In this document: positions 11,203-21,354 of the stretch, piece by piece
Layout: the number at the start of each line of letters is the position of its first letter
Numbering within the stretch: position 1 is the stretch's first letter
Origin: Cristatella mucedo
Lineage: Eukaryota; Bryozoa; Phylactolaemata; Cristatellidae
Direction: 5' to 3'
Assembly (NCBI GenBank): GCA_009760855.2
Contig: WPIO01000006.1
Coordinates: 8,629,001-8,693,000 of the forward strand
DNA: 64,000 bases
Position numbers and translations under genes: made by a program
The notes under the pieces: generated by a model
What the model was told of the DNA's origin: nothing
Seen by the model: only the letters and a program-made list of their open reading frames with translations
The model's database searches: none

Positions 11203-11481
11203 GTGCTTCAGCTGTTCTGGCAACGAGAGCACTTGCCGAACCGTTCCCAGCTGAAGTAAAGCCAAACACAGTGACGTTGTACCATGTGTAGGGTGACACA
11301 CCAGTCACAGCCAGAGTCAAGTTACTCGTGGTGCGACAGACCGTAGTGCTGCTGCCGTTTGCTTGGTAGCACAAGTAGTATCCCTGGATGAAACCGTTTG
11401 CACAAGATGGTGGTGACCACGAGAAGGCGATGCTGCTGCTCGTGTTTGAAGTTGTTGTCAGACCGCCAGGTGCATACGGGG
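11203..11481 (-). CDS. FN3 domain exon A4 (mosaic, first Cys replaced by Tyr)
   Basis: This open 279-bp phase 1-1 exon encodes an FN3 domain whose first conserved cysteine is changed (APYAP; TGT to TAT). The segment around the fourth cysteine and the following strand reads TVCRTTSNLTLAVTGVSPY followed by TWYNVT. A5 shares this version, whereas A1-A3 read VCLTTTNVT and LSPxTLYN. The 5' half of the exon, by contrast, matches A2 and A3 (GFIQGYYLCYQANGS). The exon is therefore a hybrid. Five sequons are present (NTS, NGS, NLT, NVT, NGS). Confidence 0.86.
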
Positions 11482-11673
11482 CTGCAACGTTTTCAGTGAC
11501 ACTAGACGGGCTGCATAGCAAGGCCGGCTTCTAACACAAGGTAAGAAAAGCAAGCATACACTCATGCAAAACGTCTGCACCCGGCAGAATGGAAATGAAA
11601 GAGAAATATTGTCATTTCTTGATTCTTGAAAGGAAGCAAATTATAGCTGAAAATATACAAATCGCGACGTGAG

Positions 11674-12006
11674 TTACTGCATCCTAAACCTGCGTCGACG
11701 AATGCCAAGCATCTCTGTCTGTAGCTCCACAATGCCATACAGACTATGTGGGCGCTGCACAGGAGGGCTTTTTGCTGCACGTTTGTAGACTAACTGGCTT
11801 TCGGTAAGCGTTCGGCGACCAAGAGACTTTATATCAAACACAAAAGACAAAGTGGGAAGCGTAGTAGAGTCAGGAGAGCAGTTGAGGTAGTGTGTAGCCT
11901 GAAAGTAGAACCTTAGGACAGATGAAGAGAATGAGCTATAGTCGGCGGCAAGAGTGCAGTTGTCTTTGCATTGGTACTGTGAAACCCAGCTCTTCAGTCT
12001 GTGCAA
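11674..12006 (-). mobile_element. LINE 3'-end fragment in unit 4 intron
   Basis: Unit-4 copy of the same minus-strand fragment, also open for 110 codons, inside the B4-A4 intron. Confidence 0.62.
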
Positions 12007-12839
12007 CTTATCGTGCAGAGTGGGTTATTCGTTAAGGTGCTGTACGACAGTCGCATGCACGGCTTAATAAGGCCAAAAGTATTTCGGTAATTGGGCACAC
12101 ACTGTGAAGTCACGTATGGTAAAATGCACAAACGCAACTGCTTTCCAATGCATCCCTTTAAGTAATTGTCTGAAAATGAAAAATTCACATACTTGGTTTT
12201 TACGTGAAAGCCGGTAGCTTAACTATAGTGGTCTGGCGACGACAGGCTAGAAAAGCATAGGTCCTAGCTGGTTTGTAAGACTGTAGGCAGCATGCACGTT
12301 ACCTCTTTAGGATCATGCTACCTCAGGTGAAGGATGGAGTAGGCTTCGATCAAGGGTCGCAACTGGCCATTACACGTTTTCATTTCGACTAGGATTACAT
12401 ATTATTTTATCACGATGTCTTGTAATAATGATTAGTTACGAGTCGACCAAGGAGTCAGATGTAGTCTACTTGTAGCATGCAAGGAATCCACTCCGAACAA
12501 CTAAAAGCGAAATGATTTTAACTGGGTAAATGGAACCACGAGTGTGCAGCTGAAATGCGATAATCCTGCCCTCAGGCTAATACCAAGCACCAATGTGAGG
12601 AATATCGAAAACAGAACCCAAAATAAACCAAGAAAGTCAAAATTACAGCCTAATGAGCCTAGTTGTGGTCTCGCTATTGAGTGAAATTAATGCCTACATT
12701 AGGCTTGCAGGATTTGTCAAGTATGGCAAGAATCGCTTGATCCTCATCCTATATCGCAGGCATGATGAGCAGAAAAGAGACTTCCTCTAAAGGCGCTATG
12801 TAATGTGAATGCATTATCGAGATTTTTATACTTATATGC

Positions 12840-13065
12840 GCTGACACTGTGTATGCTGTCACTGGCTATACCTGCATTTTGACCGTGTGCATGTCAGCCC
12901 TTACCGTGTTACTCTCCTTTGTTGTTGAGCAGGATACCACTAACCATTCGATCATGCTTCGTGTGCAGTAAATGTCAAGTATCTAAACAAAGATCGGAGT
13001 TCTCTTAGGGTGCTTTATAAAAATAGTTTGAATACTCCTATTATTATTATTATTATTATTATTGA
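12840..13065 (+). mobile_element. L2-type LINE 3' UTR tail, unit 4
   Basis: Unit-4 copy, with the longest clean ATT run of the array (about eight repeats near 13038-13063). Confidence 0.58.
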
Positions 13066-13427
13066 TAGTTTTACTATTATTATTGTTAGAGTGTTTGTTT
13101 ATTTGTTATGCGAGCAGGAGCCAATCAACAGATATGCTACGAATTAAGGGAACAGGTCCAAACTGTTGTCTGAGGGCACGTGTGGCTTCGCCTAGAAACA
13201 TCAAAGCTCTGCCACACGTCCACTCAACACTGAACCGATGTGTACTAAAGGCGGCCTTAAGCCGACAGCAGTTTCCGAACCCGAAACTAAATCAGCTCAA
13301 CAAATAGCAGCCCGTCAAGAAGCTACAGTGCCAACAGTGATCGATTCGGCAGAGGCCATGCCAACACTGAGCTCACATTCGTTCAAACGACGACTGGCAT
13401 GCAATGACCAAACTGGATAGCACATAC

Positions 13428-13706
13428 CTGCTTCAGCTGTTCTTGTAACAATAGCACTTGCAGAGCCATTTCTTGCCGACGTATAGGCAAACACAGTAAC
13501 GTTGTAAACGGCGTACGGCGACAAACCAGTCACGGCCAGTGAAACGGTAGAGGAGCCGATGCATATGGGTGTGCCACTGCTGTTCACTTGGTAGCACAAG
13601 AAGTAGCCCTGGATCACGCCATATGGGCAAGACGGTGGTTGCCACCGGAAGACAATGGAGCTGCTCGTGTTAGATGTAGTCGTAAGACCAGAAGGAGCAC
13701 GAGGTG
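13428..13706 (-). CDS. FN3 domain exon B4 (first Cys replaced by Arg)
   Basis: This open 279-bp phase 1-1 exon keeps the common B donor and acceptor. The first conserved cysteine codon TGT is CGT, giving APRAP. The other three cysteines remain. It reads VNSSG (sequon kept), LSPYAVYNVT and TSARNGSAS. Together with A4 it makes unit 4 the only unit in which both domains lack the N-terminal cysteine, by two different base changes. Confidence 0.87.
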
Positions 13707-14879
13707 CTGCAATTTAATCGTAGACATTTCAGCTCGAGCAGTCGTTGAAGATGCACCATTACTCGCAACACAAGCACACTTAGGCCAAGCTAACGAGTAT
13801 CACTATATTTGCATCGATCAGACTCCAGAAGCCAGTAAAAAATGCATCAGCCGTGAACAAAGCACGATATTACTTGTCATGTGTGAGCTGGTAAATTAAT
13901 TTCTTTATGTCTGGCAACTTTTGACCGACCATTGTCGATAGGCACGCCATTGGTTTCGGCTGACTGCATAAGCTGCAGACTGCAAAGGGGCAGCCTAGCT
14001 TTATCCAACACCCGATCCGAGTCTCTGCTGTTGGCATGCGTTACGACCTTCATTTAGGTGTTAATAGTTTCACACCCATCTATGCAGCCATGTGCTCATG
14101 GCTAGAGTTGCATTTCTGACACATGGTTAGGGTCATCGAGAATGTTAAGCTGTAAGTTTCACCCTGTTTTGCCATCATCCTTGGCCAGTGACCGACGAAT
14201 GGTACGTTTCCTAAGTGATTCTTTGCATTTTAAATCCATAGAAAGGCTTTCGAAAAGCTTTGTCTGGTCACTCCACCGTGCATATGCTCTGTTAAAGTGG
14301 AACTATGAAACAAGCAGTACCCTATGACGGCCTGGCACCTCGACAGTTCTAGCACTCCACGGATAGTATTAGCACACCCACCTTTAAAGATGGTCGGCCC
14401 GATCGGCTCGGCTAAGGCACACGCCACTTAGCAAGGGATTCTTGAGCTCATTTTCTGTTCCAGCCCTGGGCATTCTCACTAGAGCCGTAAGGCGTTTTTC
14501 TCCGGAGAGCCCGGAAGTATGCAACTCACAACTAACTCAGCACTGGCATAGTTGGCTGTCACTACAACCTGAGCGACACTAATCGTCTAAGGAAACGAGC
14601 AGAGGCAAGCTGAAGTAAGACCAGCAGCATTGACGCCAACAAGTCGTCAACTATAAGTGGCACGAAGACACACCTGCTCAGCACAGTTTGCAATGGCAGT
14701 CGTTAACTAAGAGGAATGACTAATAAAAGCAGCAACTCAGCACAATGTCACGTTCTTGCAACCTATTCATCGCAAAGCCACAAAATGCACAAGCCGATCG
14801 AAGCAGGACAAGACGTTCTATTTGGAAAGAGGCCTAAATTGGAATTACTGAATAATACGCTGCAATCAGTGCCACCTAC

Positions 14880-15157
14880 GTGCTTCAGCTGTTCTGGCAA
14901 CGAGAGCACTTGCCGAACCGTTCCCAGCTGAAGTAAAGCCAAACACAGTGACGTTGTACCATGTGTAGGGTGACACACCAGTCACAGCCAGAGTCAAGTT
15001 ACTCGTGGTGCGACAGACCGTAGTGCCACTGCCGTATGGTTGGTAGCACAAGTAGTATCCCTGGATGAAACCGTTTGCACAAGATGGTTGTGACCACGAG
15101 AAGGCGATGCTACTGCTCGTGTTTGAAGTTGTTGTCAGACCGCCAGGAGCACACGGG
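14880..15157 (-). pseudogene. FN3 domain exon A5, one base short near acceptor (possibly frameshifted)
   Basis: This is the 5'-most FN3 exon seen. Relative to A1-A4 one base is missing beside the acceptor (a run of three G instead of four on the plus strand, near 15155-15157), and the acceptor reads TTACAG instead of TTGCAG. The exon is then 278 bp, so a phase-1 upstream intron would shift the frame. If the upstream exon ends in phase 2 instead, the domain is fully readable: PCAPGG, WSQPSCANG, GYYLCYQ and TWYNVT are all present. It shares the A4-type sequence around the fourth cysteine. It has PYGSG where others have ANGSG, losing a sequon. No B exon follows to its right. Confidence 0.7.
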
Positions 15158-15350
15158 CTGTAACGTTTTCAGTGACACTAGACGGGCTGCACATCAAGGC
15201 CGGCTTCTAACTCAAGGTAAGAAAAGCACGGGTACACGCATGCAAATCGTCCGCACCCGGCGGAATAAGAATGAAAGAGAATTATTGCCATTCTTTGATG
15301 CTTGTAAGGAAGCAAATTATAGCTGAAAATATACAAATCGCGACGTGAGT

Positions 15351-15683
15351 AACTGCCTCCTAAACCTGCGTCAACGAATGCCAAGCATCTCTGTCTGTAG
15401 CTCCCTAACGCCATAAAGACACTGTGGGTGCTACACAGTAGTGCTTTTTGCTGCACATTCGGAGACTAACTGGCTTTCGGTAATCGTTTGGCGGCCAACA
15501 GACTTTATCTCAAACACATAGGACAAAGTGGGAAGCCTAGTAGAGTCAGGAGAGCAGTTGAGGTAGTGTGTAGCCTGAAAGTAGAAACTCAGGACAGCTG
15601 AATAGAATGACCCAGTGTCAGCGGCAAGAGTTAAGTTGTCGTTGCAACGGTTCTGTGAAACCCAGTTTCAAAGTCTGTCCAAC
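15351..15683 (-). mobile_element. LINE 3'-end fragment in unit 5
   Basis: Unit-5 copy, more diverged, with several substitutions that break the frame seen in units 3 and 4. Confidence 0.55.
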
Positions 15684-16512
15684 TTATCGTGCAGAGTGGG
15701 TTATTCGTTTAGGTGCTGTCCGGAAGTCGCATGCACGGCTTAATACGGCCAAAAGTATTTCGGTAATTGGGCACACACTGTGAAGTCATGTGTGGTAAAA
15801 TGCCCAAACGCAGCTGATTTCAGATGCATCCCTTCAAGTAAGTAATAAGTCTGAAAATTACATATGCGCATACTCGGTTACAGCGAGAAAGCCAGTAGCT
15901 TAACTATAGTGGTCTGGCTCTATCAGGTTAGAAAAGCATATGTCCTAGCTGGTTTATAAGACTGTAAGCAGCATGCACGTTACCTCTTTACGATCATGCT
16001 ACCTCAGGTAATGGACGGAGTAGGCTTCGACCAATGATTGCAACTTCTAATCATACGTTTCCTTACGAGCAGGATATCATATCATTTTACCATGATGTCT
16101 TGGTAGTGTTCTGAGCAATAATTAGACTTTGGAGTCAGATGCCATCTACACCTAGCATTTAAGGAACCTGCCCCAAGCAAGAAAAAACGGAATGATCATT
16201 ACTGGGTAAGTCGATCCACGATAGGGCAGCTGAAATGCGATTACCCTGCCCTTGGGCTTAGCCCCAATGTGAGGAATGTCGAAAACAGAACCCAAAATAC
16301 ATCAAGAAAGTCAACATTACTTCCTAATGAGCCCAGTTGTGGTCTTGCTATTGAGTGAAATTCCTGCCTTCATTATGCTTGCAGGATTTGTCAAGTGTGG
16401 CAATAATCGTTTGATCCTCATCCTTAATCGCATGCATGATCAGCCTAAAGATAGATTCACTCTAAGGGTTCTATATAATGTTAATGCATTATCGATTTTT
16501 TTAGACTTTTAT

Positions 16513-16690
16513 GCGCTGACACTGTGTATTCTGTCACTGATTATACCTGCATATTGACCGTGTGCATGTCAGCCCTAACCGTGTTACTCTCGTTTGTTGT
16601 TAAGCAGGCTACCACTAACCCTTCGTTCGTGCTTCGTGTGCAGCAAATGTAAAGTATCTAAACAAAGATCGGAGTTCTCTTAGGGTGCTT
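16513..16690 (+). mobile_element. L2-type LINE 3' UTR tail, unit 5 and right end of array
   Basis: Unit-5 copy. It retains GCAGCAAATGTAAAGTATCT, closer to the intact dispersed tails than units 1-4. The array homology stops within a few bases of its end and no ATT tail follows. Confidence 0.58.
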
Positions 16691-17477
16691 CTTATATATA
16701 CAACTATTGAAACTAGGTATGTATCTTAAAAAACGACACGTGGTTCATAATCATTAAACAAAGTAGTACGGTGACTGAATGTTTTGCTTTTCCATAGCAT
16801 AGCTATTAGGCTGCAACGAACCAACCACTTTTGAGGATGCTGAGTGTAATCTTGTTATACAATCCATGTCTAATTATAAACTTTATTTATAATATGGTCA
16901 GGATTGCCATATAGTGCATTACGGGTTAAGGTTTTTATTATAAAATCAATGTAAGCATGCAGTCTTAGCAGTTTAAAAAGGTGCACATAAATTAGAAGAT
17001 AACAAGTATGTTTTAGCAATGGTGATAACTTGGAGACTAGATATTCAAATCAAGTAAAAACCATAGCTCACTGCTTAAAATGTCTGAATACATCTTAGAA
17101 GGATGTATTTCGCATCATCTCTGAGGTACTAAGCTTCCCAATGAAAAGAGACAGCTTCACAAAAGCAGGACTAAGTATTTTATTCCACACTCTGTACACC
17201 GTCAGCTTGCAAATCACAATGGTAAACAGACGGCCTACTGCTGAGCATGCAATCTATAAAGCTTTGAAATTAAAGTTTACCCAGTCAGTTTACATAAGTT
17301 ACTGGTTAAATAAAGCATCAGCAAAGATGCAGCAAAAGTTTCAAGTGAAAGTTATTATTAGCTGGATTAGTTCAACACTTAATTAACGGACAACACCGGA
17401 TCCTTATTTTGCGTTTGACTAGACCAATCAAAAAACATTGACTGAAAAAAAAACACTTCACTTATGCAAAATACTGC
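16691..17477. other. Non-coding, nothing recognised
   Basis: Unique-looking, AT-leaning sequence directly outside the array. The longest open frame (17141-17386, plus, 81 codons) has no recognisable domain and no splice context. No further FN3 exon was found. Confidence 0.5.
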
Positions 17478-17645
17478 AGCTTACCCCTAGGTCTTAACTA
17501 AAGGGTAAGGCACTGGCACTCCACGACCGTGTTGAGGGGTTAATATCGGCGGTGAGAATTCCTGTCTTTTCCACTGAAACCCGGGGATGATAGTCATTAA
17601 GGCTGTTTAGCTGCTGTGTAAGTGAATCAATTAAATCAGCTAGCG
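17478..17645 (+). mobile_element. Diverged tRNA-derived SINE relic
   Basis: It carries GATAGTCATTAAGGCTGTTTAG and a final ATCAGCTAG resembling the 3' half of the SINE family at 52.7 kb (GATAGCCG.. and AATCAGCTAGG). The tRNA-like 5' half is hard to recognise. Confidence 0.4.
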
Positions 17646-19770
17646 TGCAAGTTCTAGTTAACTCTGTAGCTCAGCATCTTGTAACTACATCCTTTTGCTT
17701 TTCCTTGCAGATTGCCACCAGCTGGCATTTACCCTGTTCCCCGAGGGGTTCTACGTCTGATACATCAGCAATTGGTGAAGCATAATATGCGACCCCAGGT
17801 GGAAGGTATGAATACCAGAGTTTAAGCATACATCGCCGATGAAGACGTCTTCGAGTCTGTCAAATCTTCAGACCACTAGATGTATTCAACTAATCATAGA
17901 AGACAGAAGAAATATCTATATACACAGGGATAAACTCGTAGGAATTGCAAGAACCAGAAATCTTGACAGTTCTTATGCTTCAAGACAGTCCTGCCAATCG
18001 TAGATGACTGACGCTCAATGTTTGCTCGAATGCCCCAGCCGACACAACATACTCCGTAAATGCAACTTTCTAAAAAGCTAAGCAACCAGTTTTCCTTGCA
18101 GTTTAAAGCCAGAACACCTGAATGAGCTTGAATAAACATAAATGTCTTTCAAATTTTGTTAAAGCATATCACGTCATCGCCTCTTAGAGCCATCAATGTT
18201 TTTAAGCACAGAAATTATGACATATGAAAATATCAAGTGGCATAGTTAGATGAAAATAGAATTAAAAAACTACAGCTACTATAAGATTTTAGGGTGGTGC
18301 CATTTCGTTTTACCTATCTGTCACAGCAACATTCGGTGATTGCCAGGTTTGTATCGAGAGTAGTAGAAACTTGGATTTTTGATGCATTGTCTAGCATTTC
18401 TCTAAGATTTAGCACCGGGTAGCTGTCTCACGAAAATCGATCTTAGGTGAAAATATAGTGAAAACTGAAACTGACTGCAGTTTGAACTGCTGCATATAAA
18501 CCAATATTTGATCTTGCAATGTATGAGCACTTTCAGTCTTTTAGGCTGTCACTTGTATCCTTGCTGGCTTCCTTCCGTATCTATTACATGAATTGTTACA
18601 GCTGTCTGCTAGCACTTGAGCTCCAGTTGGTTTCAGGTATTCTTGATGGTCACATGATGCACTGATCAGTTGTGGCTCTGGAAAGCTTTAAAGGCCCCTA
18701 GTGGCCAATAAATGACTCAACCTATACCAGTCTCATAACAATAAAATTTATAAAAGAAGAATGCTGCCCGAGGGTACCAGAACAAGCAGCGTATTGAGGT
18801 GTAGCCAATCGTAGGACTATTGAAGGGTCTCATAGTTGCACCACATTTAAACTTTTTAAGCTAGAACAGACAAAACATTGGCTGCAAAACGAATCTAATA
18901 ACACTGCAAGCACAGGTCAAACGATTAGTAGGTGCCTTAGAAACAGCACACCCGAACGATGGGATTAAGCTGCATTGCAGTGGCCCATTATCGAGATCTT
19001 CTAGTTAAGCTAAAACCTATACAACAACTATTAGAAATCTTACTGGCATCAATTCTTGACAGGATAGGCTATCTTGACTATCTGAGAGTCGTTAAGTGGT
19101 AGCCCCAAAGAGTAATATCCGCATTCACAATTTAAACTAATACAAACCGGAGCATAATTACTGAAAATATGATACTATGTATTGGCTCGGGAAGGCTCAC
19201 TGGATGAGAAACATACAGTGGTATCAGTATTTTGCCGATAACTTAATTGCTCACAAACTAAGAGAGCGAAGTGGAAGGCGTAAATCGCAATTAAGTTGTT
19301 TTTTACTTCTAACAAGAGCTCTGGGAAAACGTGACTTGCGAAGTGCATACATTTGATCTTGAAAGCCGTAAGAAATCTCATCTGATAGAGGGGACTAGAT
19401 GTTTGACGGCAGCACTCCTACGGTCATAATGAGGGAGGTCTCTCGGTGCAAACAGCAGTGCAAGCAACTCAGAGCTTCTGCATTGAGGGATCAGCCGATA
19501 AGTAATGAGCTCACACAGATTAGCCAGAAAATAAGCATGGAAACCTAAATGTAATTGAACTGGCAGATTCTTAAAGCCGATGAACTGCTTAATAAGGAGG
19601 CAGTGCAGAGCAAAAAGTGCAATCTTGCAGTTTAAAGTTGTATAGTAGACCAGCCTAGCAGTCTAATTTTGGATAGCCTGTGAGCATCTGTGCTCGAAGA
19701 TATGTTTTACCTGGAACCTGTTGAAAACGTAGCGATTACACCATAGCAATGTCGAGTCAGTCTTGCTGAT
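17646..19770. other. Non-coding, nothing recognised
   Basis: No frame longer than about 80 codons, no domain and no repeat family I can name. It may hold 5' exons of the FN3 gene that are too short to recognise by eye. Confidence 0.4.
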
Positions 19771-19771
19771 G

Positions 19772-20290
19772 TACTGCACTGATTTTCTTACTCTGACCTA
19801 CAAGGCCCGCCACGGCTTTGCTCCTCCATACCTAGCTCAACTGCTGCAGTAGTTTCAGCCTCTTCGCGCCCTCAGGTCCTGTTTGGAAAATAAATTAGCC
19901 GTTCCATTTCCCTGATTAAAGACCAATGGCGACAGAAGCTTCAGCTCTGCATGTCCAAGACTGAGGAACTCACTTCGACAATTCTTACGTAACGACAACT
20001 ACTCTCCTGCTGCCGACTATGGCTCCTCCTTTTCAGAGGTCCTGAGCTGCTACTTATATGCTACTCACTACCTCAACTGCTCTCCTGACACTGCTATGCT
20101 TTCGACTTTCTCTTTGTTATGTGAGATGAAGTTTGTTGGTCACCGAATGCGTACCAAAAGCCACTTATGCTGTTAGTGTGCAACATAAAACTATATTGTT
20201 TAACACCCACATAGTCTTTATGGCTTTGTAAAGTTACAGATGGAGATACATTACATTGCATGATTCTGCTACTTCTATCTAGCATGGCAG
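19772..20290 (+). mobile_element. L2/CR1-type LINE fragment (RT C-terminus and 3' part)
   Basis: The plus strand translates as FLTLTYKARHGFAPPYLAQ near 19784-19840, the typical C-terminal block of L2/CR1 reverse transcriptases. An in-frame stop follows. Further on come a degraded RLRNSLRQFLRN block (the usual RLWNSLP position) and then DNYSPAADYGSSFS and ATHYLNC. From about 19960 the sequence is homologous to the minus-strand fragments in the FN3 array units. It is multiply frameshifted and inactive. Confidence 0.72.
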
Positions 20291-21354
20291 AGTAAGGACA
20301 TGGAAGTGCAAGGTCCTGTGATTGTCAGGCTGACAGTCTACAAGGGCCAAAGTAGAGTTACTGCCTCTTAAGCTGTTTAGCAGATCGTCAGTGTAGCAGT
20401 TAGGAGAGTAACTTCAGCTGAACAGTGCACCGGAATAACAATTAGTAATGCTTGGCTAAGCAATGGTATATGCTGCGTTCAGCAAGCTGCATGGTAAGCT
20501 ACTTTTCTCAGAAATATTGAACAGGCAAGCCAATGGCCGAAAACATGGCATTAAAGCTAGCCCAGAAGTATATCTCGACATATGTATCTTGATAGGTCTA
20601 TGAAGAGAGAAAAAAGTTGGGTCGGTAAAGTATAGCTGAAGCCAGAGCCAGATGGTGCACAGTGATATTTCAGCACCCCCTAGGCATATTAAAAAACAGG
20701 ATAGTAATAAAAAGAACGTCCTCGAAAGCCTTGGCAGTTTAACATAAAATCGCCGATAGACCCTATTAGAATGATATAACTGTCGGATAATATCAACTAA
20801 CTACCAAACGACGCGCTGCATACTCTCTCAGCAATAGCCGGGAAAATATAGTTAAGCTGAGCAATAGAACGAAATAGAAATTGTGTCTGATGGTGGCAGC
20901 TCATGTTACAAGCTGCCGCTATGATCACAGCCAAACTCAAGTAATGCAGGGAAGTTCTTGCCACAAGTTCCATTTGTATGGTACCGTGGGTGCCGGACCT
21001 ACATATGGCCGGTAAATTTACCTAGGAGCAACTTTCGAACCAGCTACCAACACAGCAAGCAACATGCTTCAGCTGAATAGCGCACTCTTGGTAAGCATGA
21101 TCGCTTTAGCCTTGGTTCCTATGGTCCCGATTTTATGTTTCGTATGCAAATTTAAATATTACAGCAGGTTCAAATGCAGTATAAACACAGAAAGGGCGAA
21201 AACTCGAGTGGATCTTCAACTTGAGCACCGATGACGTAAATATAACAAATATAACAACGAAAAATGAACTTGTAACGACAGACTCGGCAGCATCAAGGTC
21301 CGGATAAATGTCTGATTTAGTTCTTGGTGACCTCCACTGGTTTCTCATTAAGCA
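20291..21354. other. Non-coding, nothing recognised
   Basis: Only short frames; no domain or repeat family identified. Confidence 0.4.

Larger units (their letters stand above)
10993..14669 (-). repeat. Array unit 4 (3677 bp, mosaic)
   Basis: This unit contains A4 and B4. Two stretches resemble unit 5 rather than units 1-3: about 10.99-11.34 kb (running into exon A4) and about 12.29-12.72 kb. The rest resembles units 1-3. Confidence 0.88.
212..15157 (-). other. Partial gene: multi-exon FN3-repeat protein (nine exons in window)
   Basis: Minus-strand gene span covering exons A5, B4, A4, B3, A3, B2, A2, B1 and A1 in transcription order. Introns alternate between about 1173 bp (A to B) and about 1925-1949 bp (B to A). 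Every intron is inferred to be phase 1, so the FN3 domains join directly with an A-x-P-C-A-P style seam. The product would be extracellular: the domains carry conserved cysteines and a dense set of N-glycosylation sequons. No signal peptide, transmembrane segment, start or stop exon was recognised. The 5' exons should lie to the right of 15.2 kb and the 3' exons left of base 1. Polypyrimidine tracts before the acceptors are weak. FN3 identity is strong; the exact function (adhesion, receptor, secreted matrix or immune-type protein) is unknown. Confidence 0.8.
1..16690 (-). repeat. Tandem array of ~3.66-kb units, each with two FN3 exons
   Basis: The same sequence recurs with spacings of 3679, 3656, 3656 and 3677 bp, anchored on the motif ACACCTGCTC or its one-base variant at 2, 3681, 7337, 10993 and 14670. 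Homology covers exons and introns alike, so whole segments were duplicated rather than exons alone. Four units are full length and the fifth stops at about 16690. The first base of the window is already inside a unit, so the array continues to the left. Units differ by scattered substitutions and small indels, which indicates fairly recent duplication. The unit edges given here are arbitrary because the true duplication junction is not visible. Confidence 0.95.
14670..16690 (-). repeat. Array unit 5, truncated
   Basis: This unit contains A5 only. Homology to the other units runs to the end of the LINE-like tail (TTCTCTTAGGGTGCTT, ending at 16690) and then stops. The B exon and the rest of the unit are absent. 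It is the most diverged unit. Confidence 0.88.

Noticed and set aside
1-16690. CRISPR-like or bacterial repeat array
   Set aside because: The repeat period is kilobases, units contain spliced FN3 exons and LINE pieces, and nothing prokaryotic is present.
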